This document shows positions 49,840-60,805 of a stretch of DNA of 64,000 bases, in pieces. Source of the DNA: Campylorhamphus procurvoides (Eukaryota > Chordata > Aves > Passeriformes > Dendrocolaptidae); the NCBI GenBank assembly GCA_013396655.1, contig WBMV01008225.1:1461928-1525927 (forward strand). The letters run 5' to 3'. Under the pieces are notes generated by a model, which worked only from the letters and a program-made list of their open reading frames with translations, searched no databases and was not told the origin of the DNA. Within the stretch, counting starts at the first letter, position 1. Each line of letters begins with the position of its first letter. The position numbers were made by a program, and so were the translations under genes.

Positions 49840-52439
49840 TCAGATGCATTTCTCTCTGACAAACTTTGAATAGATTTGATTCTAACAGTGAGAAATGTAA
49901 AAGACCTCTAAGGAGACAGTGTCACCAAATATACCAGATATTTTTCTGCCAGAATAGTTCAATGCTTTGTAATGTAATTTAGCTTTCAGCTTAAAACCAA
50001 ACACAGAGATTGCAATTCTCTTCAAAACCTGTGTAAATACTACCTTGTCCTTCTGCTGTGCCTCCCAAATCAAAAGCATCTGCAAATATTTTACAAATAT
50101 TTTTCCAGCACCCTTGGAGGCTAGCTAATTAAATTGCATGGCTTGGGAGACATATTTGGAAACTGGCTCTGAAGTTAAATAATGTGTCAAAGAAAAGGGG
50201 CAGAAGTCTGCGTCTTCATTAAGGACAAAAGCCAAACCATGAAGCCACTAGCCATCCATTTTAAGTGACATGACTGCCTTTCATCTTCTTTTGATTAGAG
50301 CTGTTTCTCTGACCATATACACACGATAGTACAGTGAAACCTGATGAGTATTTATTGGTTACTTTATGCCTACTTAAATGATCTTTTCTGGTATGACCCC
50401 TGGATGCAATGATTTTGAAACTCACTGTCTTGACTGCTCACTGGATGTAGTCCCTAATGGTGGTGGCTTTGGAGGGAAAAGCAGCTTTGTTCCTTTAGAA
50501 TACAGGATCTCCAAACCGAGTTCCTGTGACTGGATCAATTTATAACAGGCAATTCTGACTGTACACCAGCTTTGCAAGTTTGCTGTCTTACAGTAAGGTG
50601 CTTCACACTTACCAAGGCATTAATTTAGTGCAGTGAACTCCTTTACCTGAGAAGCACAAGGGACTAGCAGTAATAGTGTTGAACTCATAGTTTCCTGCAA
50701 GCAGGGAGCAGCTCATACAGTCTGGGGTGCCTCACCTGGCACCATGCTGGGAACTCCAGCCATAGTCCTGCACCACTGGGGACAGTAAATGGAGGACGTC
50801 ACTCATTATCCTGTTGCAGGGAAGCTTGGATGACTTCTGGCTTGTGCTAGCTCACTCACAGCCCCTGAGAGAGCAACTTGTCACAGCTGTCATAGCTGGA
50901 TCTAGCAGGACTTGTGCCAGATGAAGCAGTGATGAAGCCAGGACATTAGGAAAAAATATTCTTTGCCAGCTTTGCTCCACAAGGAGGGAAGCAGATTCAT
51001 CCTGCTCAGAGATAGCAACCCAGCATTTTATGTGGCAACCAGAACTATTCTAAGCACAGAGGCTGTCAGATTGCAAATATTTAGATGAGGCATTGCAAGA
51101 AATATAATGTGAAAGAATCCTACTGGTATATGATTAACACAGTATTGATCATCATCCAAAATTTAGCATGATCTCAGGCATCAGTTTGTCATTATGTTAG
51201 TCATTTTTGTCTCAGCTCCAGTCACAGAAAAAAAGGAGTTAAATAACTCAGTTTACTACTACTAAAAATAAACTTGCAGACTTGCTGGATTCCTCCGCAT
51301 TAATATGTAAACAACTGTCAGCTCTTCAGGAAAAGCTAGTTTTGCCCTATTAGTGACTTCCCCAGGAGAATTTCTGTGTTTTTTTTAAAGTTTTATGCTG
51401 AAGATTTGTTTCCATAATTGGAACTGTCCAGTTTTCTCTCAGAAAAATGAAAACTAAACTCTTTCCAATTAAAGCAATTGCTACTAGAACTTCGGCACAC
51501 AGACCATGTAGAGAAGGGTGTGAGCTGCTCCAGTGGGGAATGCAGCCAATCATTTTCAAATTTGAGTGCCTTGGGAGAGGCAGCTAAATCTGTATTTAGA
51601 CACCTAGATTGGAAGTGTCTAGTCTGGCTTCACTGCCAGCACCCACAGATCCTATGGGTATCTTCCACTGTCTGTCAAATCCAGGATATTGAAAAGTAAA
51701 TCTCTCTCTTTTAGGGGCCTAAATTAAGAAACCTTTTTGGCATAAAGAAAGAGAATCTCATGCCAAAATTTTAAATGCTTTGATCAAAATGTTCTTCTTA
51801 TGTTGTCACCTGCTTTTTAAAATTAGCATATTAAAGCATGTGCTCATTGCTTTAGAGCAGCACATGGCAGTACAGGAGATGGATTGATGCAGAAATAGAA
51901 GACCTGGGGTAAGAAAACAGATAAAATATAATTTATATACTTTAAATTGTTGATATACTGCATTTAGTTTTGGATTGGCGATTTTTCCATGGAAGTACGT
52001 GGACTATTTGATCAAAGCATGCCAAAATCCTTGTGTAATAATACAACAGTTAGCCAGTCAAAACATTCATCTGACTAGCATATACTTCCCCACTATTTAA
52101 AATGGTTTGGAGGATCCCTTTTCTGCATAGTTTAGATTACAGAAATTGCATCTGTCACTCATGGATAACTGCTATCTTAAAGAATGTTCACACATTACAT
52201 ATATTTATCCAGATCTGGGAAGTAATGGGTTACAATGGTAAGTTGGTAAATGGGTTACCAGCTTAAATAAATGCATGAAAGAATAGTCATAAAAAGCCAA
52301 AGGAGAAATAATATCTCTTCTCTTACTTGGAGGAGAGGAAAATAGCACCAGAACAGATGAAAGATTGCAATAACCCTGAATAAGCAACGTAGACCATCCT
52401 CATATCAGTGTATCATTTCCCAAGGTTACTGTCAGTTAC

Positions 52440-52770
52440 AGAAAAGCTTTCCAAGGGTAGAGGCTCTAGGGGGTCTCCAGAGAATATCTTCTAGTTCTTC
52501 CCTATCATTAGAAATTTATTCCTGCTATTAATTAGTTTGCAGTCTGAAGGCTATTCCTTTTTGTCCTTGGAGGACATGTTCCTTAACCCTACAGAACAGC
52601 CTTTCAAGTACTTGGAAACTAATGTCTTCCTTCAGTGATCTCCTTTTTACTTAAAGCAACATGATTTAAATCTTTTTCTGTAAATCATTGTTTCTTAACC
52701 TCTAATCTTTTTTTTCACTCTCACATGAGGTCTTTGCAATCAGTGAACAGAAATCTGCCCAACTGGACAA
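52440..52770 (-). mobile_element. Ancient CR1/L3-like 3' region, reverse orientation
   Basis: Read forward, TCCTTGGAGGACATGTTCCT, then ACCCTACAGAACAGCCTTTC, AAGTACTTGGAAACTAATGT and CTTCCTTCAGTGATCTCC, TGAGGTCTTTGCAATCAGTG and TGCCCAACTGGAC follow the order of the antisense of old vertebrate CR1/L3 3' ends (the AAGTATTTGAAAAC.., CCTCAGTCTTCTC.., CCCAGAACTGGAC type). The match is diverged, so this is an old insertion on the minus strand. It lies on the 3' side of the ORF2 linker piece at 53180-53545, which has the same orientation, so both are probably parts of one element that lost its middle. Confidence 0.65.
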
Positions 52771-53179
52771 AAACAAAATCTGGATAAAAATGATGCTCAG
52801 TTTACAAGGGGCTTCATAATTTAAGTAAATACTGGTTGAAGACTTATTCCTTTTTTTCTTTTGAATCTACCTCTAGTTAGTTTAATTTGATGTCTGCTCA
52901 TTCAAGCATTAGAAAAGATAGTAAACAACTTTCAACACTCTATAGAAATGCTCCTTTCTGCACAGTGGCAAAGCAGTTGCCTCTTTTCCAGGAAGGCTAG
53001 TTCTGATTTACTTAATTACTCATCATGCTGAAACTGTCCTAAAAGTTAGCTCTTTCTCTGTATTTTTGTGTTGTTCCCTTGATTCCTTTTTAAAAAGCCA
53101 TCCTGCCCTTCCCGTTACCACCTTATACCTAGGTGGTTTTAAGTGAGAATTTATATAGCCTGGCTAGTAGTTCAGCCAT

Positions 53180-53545
53180 TTAACATTTGTATTCCTTTAG
53201 AACTTGGGCAGGTGCCATCCAGCCCTGGTGGTTTGAGTATTCTGTCAATTCGTTCTATAATCTGTTCCACTAACACTTCAGTTTGTGACAGATTCTCTAA
53301 CACCTCCTCCAAAAAGAAGATTTTCAGCATGGAAACTTCCCTAAGTTTGTACATGCCAAATGCTTTTATGCCTTGCTTATCTATTGGCTCTCACACTTCT
53401 CTGGCAAGCTTTCTGCTCCTGATGTGTTTGAAAAAGAATTTATTATTACTTTATATGTCTTTGCAAGTTTTTTGTCTCAAAATCTAGTTTGGCATACATT
53501 CACATTTAACCTGCCAGAGCTTGTGGCCTTGTCCAATACCCTCAG
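53180..53545 (-). pseudogene. Broken ancient CR1-type ORF2 (endonuclease-RT linker)
   Basis: On the minus strand this gives recognisable CR1-clade ORF2 segments: KTKNLQRHIK near 53485 (equivalent to the FF-YI-S-K block after the endonuclease), then downstream ENLSQTEVLVEQIIERID and KPPGLDGTCP (coding about 53215-53310), equivalent to the conserved KSPGPDGIHP box at the start of the RT domain. The order is right, but there are stops and frame changes between the blocks, and no RT catalytic core follows. The 60-codon minus frame at 53172-53354 is therefore a fossil piece of a LINE polyprotein and not a host gene. Confidence 0.75.
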
Positions 53546-53610
53546 TTGGACAGAACATCAACTTTACGAAGGCAGTCTTTTTGTTCTTAAGAGCTTCCCT
53601 TTACCTTCAG

Positions 53611-53749
53611 CCAAGATCGGGCTGGATGGGTCTTTGAGCAATCTGGTCTTCTGGAAGGTGTCCCTGCCCACTGCAGGGGGATTTGAACTAGATCATCTGT
53701 AAAGTCCCTTCCAACCCAGGCCACTTTATGACTCTGTGATTCTATGATT
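53611..53749 (+). mobile_element. CR1 LINE, short 5'-truncated 3' tail
   Basis: Forward CR1 tail of about 140 bp: GGGCTGGATGGGTCTTTGAG, CAATCTGGTCTTCTGGAAGG, TGTCCCTGCCCACTGCAGGG, CTAGATCATCTGTAAAGTCC and CTTCCAACCCAGGCCAC, ending ACTCTGTGATTCTATGATTC. It abuts the older reverse CR1 remnant at 52440-53545. The end of a 109-codon forward frame (53373-53702) reads through it by chance. Confidence 0.94.
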
Positions 53750-54110
53750 CAGTTTAACTATCATAATTTTACTCTTTTAGGATAGGAGGCATGCATCTGA
53801 TGAGAGCTTCTGATGCTTCTTCAAATAAACTCTATGTCACCTGCAAAAATGTCATTTAGCAAAAGTTAGAAGAATGCTTTTGATTTAATCCCTAGAAGGT
53901 CCATCATCTCAAGTGTCTCAGGTGGTGGTTTCTTTCATGTTTGTTGTTTTTCTTCCATTACCCTTTTTCCTTTTTTTCCCCTAAAAATCCTCTTGTAACA
54001 TTTTTATGTAAAGCATTAGCAGATGGTGCCCACCTTGGTTTATATGAAGTCTTTATTGCCTTCTTATACAGGCTTCCTTTGTTTCCAAAGTTGTGTCATT
54101 TGGTTGCATT

Positions 54111-54237
54111 TGGGTTTTTGTTTTGTTTTCTTGTTTATTTTGTTTTTTTTTTTTGTTTGATTTTTTGGTTGTGGGTTTTTTTTATGTTGTTTTTGGGGGG
54201 AGTGGGTTTTGTTGGTTGTTGTTGTTGTTGTTTTTCC
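54111..54237 (+). repeat. 127-bp T/G-rich low-complexity tract
   Basis: Almost purely T and G on the plus strand: GTTTT/TTTG units, T11 near 54146, a G6 run with GGG neighbours near 54196-54206, and a clean GTT trinucleotide array (about 54211-54231). The opposite strand is A/C-rich. The G runs are few, so quadruplex formation is possible but weak. It produces long hydrophobic (F, V, L, G) open frames that are artefacts. Confidence 0.9.
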
Positions 54238-57226
54238 CTGTTCCCAGTAAATCGGACCGTATTTCATTTTCTCAACCATGCATTGCAGCTTTGCTTTTCT
54301 ACCTAAATTTGGCCCTCAGCACAGCAGGATTTCAGAGACTATGACTCTGAACATCCTGGTTTGGATGATCCAACTTAAGAACATTGACTTTTGCTCAGAA
54401 CCTCTCTCCTACTGCTGGTTTGAAATGCAAAGAGATTAAATCTACTTTACATACAGTCTTACTCATCTGCTTGCCATATCAGGATATATGTGATGAGATT
54501 ACAGAAAAGTGCTTGCAGGGTCCTTCAATTCTTTTTATTTATGAACAGATTTTGATTTAAAAAATTTACTTCTGCCCAGAAGAATTAGCTAAGAAACACA
54601 TCTCTGCTCATGAGAGTGCTTTTTATGAATAAGATTTTTTTTGTATATTTGTGCAGGAATCAGGTTTTAAATTTAAGATAATTAAATTAAGAGATAATAG
54701 CAGAGTAGCACTCATATAGGCTATTCATCAGGGCAGTCTTCTGAAGTGAGGACTGTCCTTACACCAGGGACTTAAATATATTTCATATTGTACAATATTG
54801 CTGTTGATCTTCCAATGCTCTTAGTATACATTTCCATTTAAATTATTTTGCACTGATTACATCTATTTTTTTTTCTTCATTAGATGCAAAGTCAGTACAA
54901 ATTATTTTTGTGTTCTATTTGTCAACAGTGTTTGTTATGTGGGTGTAATTTAAATTATTTGGGTTTTTTTCCCTTTATTTATTGTTTGCCTTATTCAAAA
55001 GTTTCAGTTTTTTCCCTTCTGCTTAGTAGTCACTAATTTCATTTATGAAAACTAGTCAGCTTTAAAACTAAGCTCTATGTAAAAATCCCTAAATGTTTTT
55101 TTGGGGTTTTTAATAGAAAATTGTGAGATTGAGTATACTTTTCATATACACTAACAATTCACATTGACACACAAGTATATATTTTTTAATCTAAAATAAT
55201 AGATTAATTTCAATGTATTAAGATAAAGTGAGGTACTGGGGATGAGTATATCAGGAATCTCCAAAGATTTTGCTATACTATGCTATCAGTGTTTATTCCA
55301 GGCAACCTTCTTCCTTCTGAGCTTCTATTTGGTATGAATTTCATGCTCTTTAAAATTTGCAGTGAGATCATCATCTTTAAGGTTCACAGTTTTCAGAAAA
55401 ATAAAAATTCTATGAAAATGGTTCTCTGTAGGTAAAGAGAAATGACATACTGAGAGAAATTGAACAATTACACATTTTCTGTCAAAATTTTCCCAGTAAG
55501 CCGTGGAATAAACCCTCTTAGACATATATTAAAAAAATGCAGTTTTTAATATGCTTTGGTTCAGCCAGTCACCAAAAAACTAATTTCCCACAGATGAAGA
55601 GCTGCTGAACTTTCAAATTTGTATTGGAAATCCCCTTTCATAGTTTTGGTAATATGCAGCAATATATTCGCTCCGAAATAAGCAGTTGAATTAACACCTT
55701 TCTTCTAGAAAGCATGAACAAGAACAAAGGGAAGGAAAAACCACTTTGTTGTCTTGCTTCTAAGTTCTCCAAGGACAGGGACAAAGCTTTGATCCAGTGA
55801 AACCATGCACAGTATATGTCTCCTCAAACTCTCAGATCCTGGTAAACTTCAAAAGATAGCATCATATTCACACGAGTCATACAGCATCCCACTATTTCAG
55901 TGTTCTTTCCTCATGTCACAGCTGTGACAGAATCTTACACCAGAGTGAACTCCCAGTTCCTGTTGTTCATAGGAATTCATCAAAAGGAGGGCTCAGTGGT
56001 GAAGAAAATGTAGTAATTTTTCCTTCTTTAGAAGATAGTTCATATTGTGTTACTTTGTTCATTACAGAAGGTTTTGCCAATGCACAATGAATGCCAATAA
56101 AAAGTTCAGTATTGAATTGCACAGATATATGTGTGTATTTTTTAAAAGAAGCATCTTCCATGTAGACAAGGTGATGCTATGATTATAAATCAGTGTGTCA
56201 GCTCTAATGAAAATCAACCTGTTATCATAAGCAGCAGTTTCACCTAAAAATAACTTAATCAGCAGTTGGAAAACTTTCTGGAAACTGCAAATACTCTTTT
56301 AGGTGCATCAGTCTTCTCTGTCAATTAGAGATGATTCAGTATAGTGCACTGGATGCAGAAAGCAACCACAAATAGCCATCTGTGCTTTTAAATTACGTTT
56401 TCTGGTTCAGATCCTCATCAACAAAAATAATTTTACTCACCCTAGAAATCAGCTTGAAAGTCAGCTGAATGCACCTGACAGAATATGTTTGTATAATAAA
56501 CTCCAAGAATGCAACTCCACCTGCTCATACTTTTTATCAGTTCCTGTTCTGTCCCTTCACAAAACCTCAACCTCAAGCAGTACTTTTTATGAGCATTAGT
56601 TCCCTTAAAATGTTCATGAAAAAAATATTACCAGATGCTCCATTGTCTTGATAAGGTGCATATACTGAGGAGTCCCTGCAAAATTTAATTGTTCAATAGG
56701 GAAGATTCATCAAGGCATTTTTTCTGTTGAAGAAAAATTATTTTGTGAACCAGTTTTTTGACTTGTTTCTTTCAAGTAACTCCACAGGTCTTAAATTTAT
56801 GTAATTAAAAAAAAATAAATTCAAAACTCTAACATCTCAAGCTTTTGAAACTCAGAAAAAAAAATCAAAATAATCTTACCAGAAACCATTGAGACTAACA
56901 GAGCAGCTCAGAGTGCACAATAAGTCTCCAGCTGTCTGGACATCTCTGCAAAGAGAAAAAGGAAAGGTAGTTTGTCTCTCTGAAATGTACAGCCAGAACA
57001 GAGCTGTTAGACATAAGACTATAGGTTAGAGATTTTGGCAGGTTGCTTTGATCCACTTTATTATGCTACTATAGTTGAGCACAGTGCTGTAATTTCTGCA
57101 GAGCAGACTGCTTCTGCCACTGTACTTGAGATTTTCCACCCAAACATGACAAAGATAATAGGAATGAAGTAGAGTAATTATTCATGTAGGTAACTTAGTA
57201 ATACAGTAATATAGGCCACAGAAAAC

Positions 57227-57253
57227 ATAAAAAAAAAAAAGAAAAAAAGAAAG
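57227..57253 (+). repeat. A-rich homopurine tract
   Basis: A runs broken by single T and G bases over 27 bp (A12 at 57229-57240), followed by GGTGTAGC. Low complexity. Confidence 0.85.
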
Positions 57254-57540
57254 GTGTAGCACTGGATCAGGTCAGAAGTTCATAATGAAGAGTCTTTGCT
57301 GGACAAAGGATCTCATTTAGGACAATGTAGCATTAACTAGGAACACACTGACCAGGCTCAAGTGAAAATGAACTCTAAAGAAGAATAAAATCATCTCAAG
57401 ACATCAATCTGCTCAAATTCTCAGCAATGCTACAGTTTTACCCTCAGTTCTTGGAATGCCACTGTTTTTGGCACTGGAAATGAGAATAAAGTGAAATGGC
57501 TTCCTCCTGAATACTCATGTATTGTATGAAGCTGGTCAGT

Positions 57541-57600
57541 AATTGATGCAGACACTGATGCATTTGCTTTAATTGATGCAGACACTGATGCATTTGCTTT
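57541..57600 (+). repeat. Exact 30-bp tandem duplication
   Basis: The 30-bp unit starting AATTGATGCAGACACTGATG and ending CATTTGCTTT occurs twice head-to-tail (57541-57570 and 57571-57600) without one mismatch. The lack of divergence suggests a recent event, a polymorphic site or an assembly artefact. Each copy holds two GATGCA words. Confidence 0.95.
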
Positions 57601-60600
57601 GTGTCATTTCTAAACATTATCAGTTTGCTATGATCTGCCTACTATGCTTCTTGGGGCTTGCTTAAGTTGCACACCGTAGTTGCAAACAGGCAAGGGTATC
57701 TAGTCCAAAAGGCTGCAGAATGCAGTTGGTACAGAAAGTTTTCCTTGGTTGTCAAACCAAGCTGTAGAATACAGGATCACTGAAAGAGCCCTGGCCTCAT
57801 GTCACAGTCTATCACACCCTCTCCCTGGGAAGGTTCTGAACATGTGACTTTACAAAGAAATTTAATTGTAACTAGATAGAGAAGAATTGCATACCTACCT
57901 CAGAATGCCCTTTGATTGCCTTAAACAATCTATTAATTTGTGCCTGATTATCTTCTATGTATTCCCAAATGTGGAGATTGGGTAACAGATTGCGTTGCCA
58001 TATGAAACTGAAAATGCAAATAATCTGCATTTTTTAACACTTTTGTGTGAAAGTTCCACAAAATGAGAGTGTGAATTGTGATTTACGTTGGTACTGAAAC
58101 GAAGTGGGATCCTGTTCTGGGAAAAGTAAAAGATAATTCCTCTAAAATTCCTCCTGCAAAATGTACATAAATGTTAAACTAATTTAATATTATCATTAGG
58201 TAATATTTTAATCTATTCTACATAAACACTCTGTATTTGTATTTAGATATAAGGAATGTCTTCTTTGGCTCATGAAGTTGCAGCTCAAATATTAACAGGT
58301 TTTCAGGTACCTAATTTGAGTAAGACAGTGGCTGCAGTTAGTGAAGCTATACATGTTTACTAAATAATCAGGCAGAAAAATATCAATATGCAAATCAAAT
58401 CCCCTAAAATTTCAAAATTATCTTAGGAGATAAATTAGACACATTTAAAACACAACGTAAATTCCCCATTGTATCCAATTCCAGTAGAAGCTTGTGGAAT
58501 AATTTTCTTTTCAAATACTCAAGTGTAACATGCTCTTAATTGTCTCTGTGTTCAGAAAACATGAAAGTATAGGTTATCATTAAGTTTTTATCTATTTGAA
58601 ATTAATCCTTTGAAGGACATTCAGAAATTAAAAAGAAAAAAAAAGAGATAAGATACTTATTTTTATCTTAATGATCAGTTTGCATCACTGTGGCCATCTG
58701 TATGTGTTCAAGATTTTGACACATGTGATGGTAATATTTTTGCTGAATGCATAACAAAAACATGTATCATCTGCAAGCCACAGTCATTTCTGGATATATG
58801 CCAAAAGAATGCTGTCCATGGAAAACAGCAGGAAAATCCTGGCTGCCTTTTCCTTTGAGGACAAGAAAACATTTTTTTTTCTTTTATTTTTTCATAAATA
58901 GACAATTCATTGCGATGACTGTCCCATAAGGAGACCAAACAACAATGTTAGAGTATTATGGCAATTCAGCATACATAGTGGGTTCAACCATGATTGTTGG
59001 GAAATGAACAGCAACCCTCACTGGAAATTTGACCTGCTGAACAGTTACCAGCATCCTCCAGACAAACTGATGAACAAGGCAAGTAAGGCAATTGTTCACT
59101 CTTAACACAGCAAATGTCAAAGCCTCATACACGGTTAAAGATGGGCTTGTTTTTAGAACAGATGTTCTTTTCTGAGAAGCTGAAAAGCAAGTTACTTCTT
59201 GCTTTATGACTTTGAATAACCTCTTTCCCTTAAATTAAACTTGCACCTAGAAAGTCACTATGTATTTAACCTTCCTAATAACACCATATGTAGGAGTGTA
59301 TACTTACTTGACATAAAAAAATTCTCCTCCTCTACTACCCACACGAAAAGAGTTACTGATGATCATTTTCATTTTTAGATACTGTTTGGAAAAGAAAGGA
59401 GGAAAAAAGTTTCATAATAGATTAACCTTCACATCTTGCTTGAAGTAGGAGTCCTGTAGAAATGAATAATTGGCAGTTCCTAGTTCTTTCAAATTCACAA
59501 ACCTCCCCCCACATTTCATAGCTTTAAAAATCCTGTTTATTTCATTAAACTAATTAATTTCTTCTAACAAAGTCCATCTGCTACTAGGGTAGGAAAGTAA
59601 ATTCAAACTATAGCTATTTTTTTTTTTGCATCTGTATGCTAGGAAGACTAATATGTCTAAAACAGAACAATGTTCTGAGAACAGTACAAACCCAAGGAAC
59701 TAAAATGACAGGGAAACAGAGCTCAGAGAACACAAGCAATCTGTGGAACATTTATACGTTCCACTTTACACTAGTCCTCTAAAGCTGAAAGCACTCAGCT
59801 ACATTTTAGATTAGACACTCTTCCAGTGGGCCGTGTTGGTTTTGAATAAAAATATAAAGACTCATGCAGGAGCTGATTTTGCAGTTAGTTCCATTAAGAC
59901 AAAATTAACCCATGTGCTTGATGCTGTCCATATTACTGAGTCCATGCAAGCAGAAGTTCTTTGCTCTTATCAGAGGCAAGAATGAGGAGGCTCCTACTTT
60001 TCATTGAGTTTGACAACACCGAGATTTTTCTGGATTTCCAACTAAGCCAAAACTAGTTTGTCTTTCCAGTCACGCCAGAAAGGAAATAAGCCAACTTCCT
60101 CTTGCTTCTCTAAAAACACCCAGGAGATATATCTGTATTTTAAAGCATGTATGCAAAGGAGAGCACAGAATTTGAAGTGGTCCTTTGACACATTAATAAA
60201 TGCCATGGAACCAACATAGTTCATTTGCCCTGTCACTCCAATTCAGTGAAAAAAGCCAGAGTGATCTTTGCAGCTGCTACTTTTCAAGATAGATAGCCTT
60301 CAGAGGTACACATCCAACAATATATTCCAGAAACATTTAAATGTTCTGAAGTGTTGTAAAGGAATAAATCACACAGTAATAAATATATTGTACCATATTT
60401 GGACACAAGGTCTGTGGATATACACTGTTATTTAGAGGAATAGGGAATCCAGAAAACACTTTCTATTACTGCCTTTCTTTCCTATATTTTTAAAATTAGT
60501 ACACTGGCTTTGAGTAGAATTTTCTTTTTTATCTTTTACAGGTTTTGCATCTATCTTGGGTTACCACAGGATCACCAAAGGAAAAAAAAATCTTTTGCCA

Positions 60601-60774
60601 TCATCTGCAAAGGAGGTATAAATAGGCTTACAGCAATAATTTTGAGAAAAAGATTCAGATATTGTATAGTTGATTCTAACAAATAGGTATCCAGTTGTTT
60701 ACTTGCAACCCAAAAAAATTAAAGTCTTTGAAGTCTCCTGCTGTGTGAGGCCTCACATAAGTAAATATGAAATC

Positions 60775-60805
60775 TAAAAAAAATAAAAAAAATTTTAAAA
60801 ATCCC
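60775..60805 (+). repeat. A-rich tract
   Basis: A8 and A7 runs with TTTT between them. Low complexity. Confidence 0.75.

Larger units (their letters stand above)
39171..52439. other. AT-rich non-coding DNA
   Basis: No supported gene in 13 kb. The longest frames are 112 codons forward at 44358-44696 and 142 codons reverse at 49320-49748; neither has a recognisable domain, and both lie in ordinary AT-rich sequence. The part around 50690-50960 is somewhat GC-richer without a visible cause. Small inverted repeats occur at 47937 and 49795. Confidence 0.6.

Noticed and set aside
53143..53487. 114-codon forward open frame
   Set aside because: It is antisense to the fossil CR1 ORF2 piece on the minus strand, which explains the sequence.
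53941..54344. Hydrophobic open frames resembling membrane proteins
   Set aside because: Phenylalanine, leucine, valine and glycine runs are the translation of the T/G tract 54111-54237.
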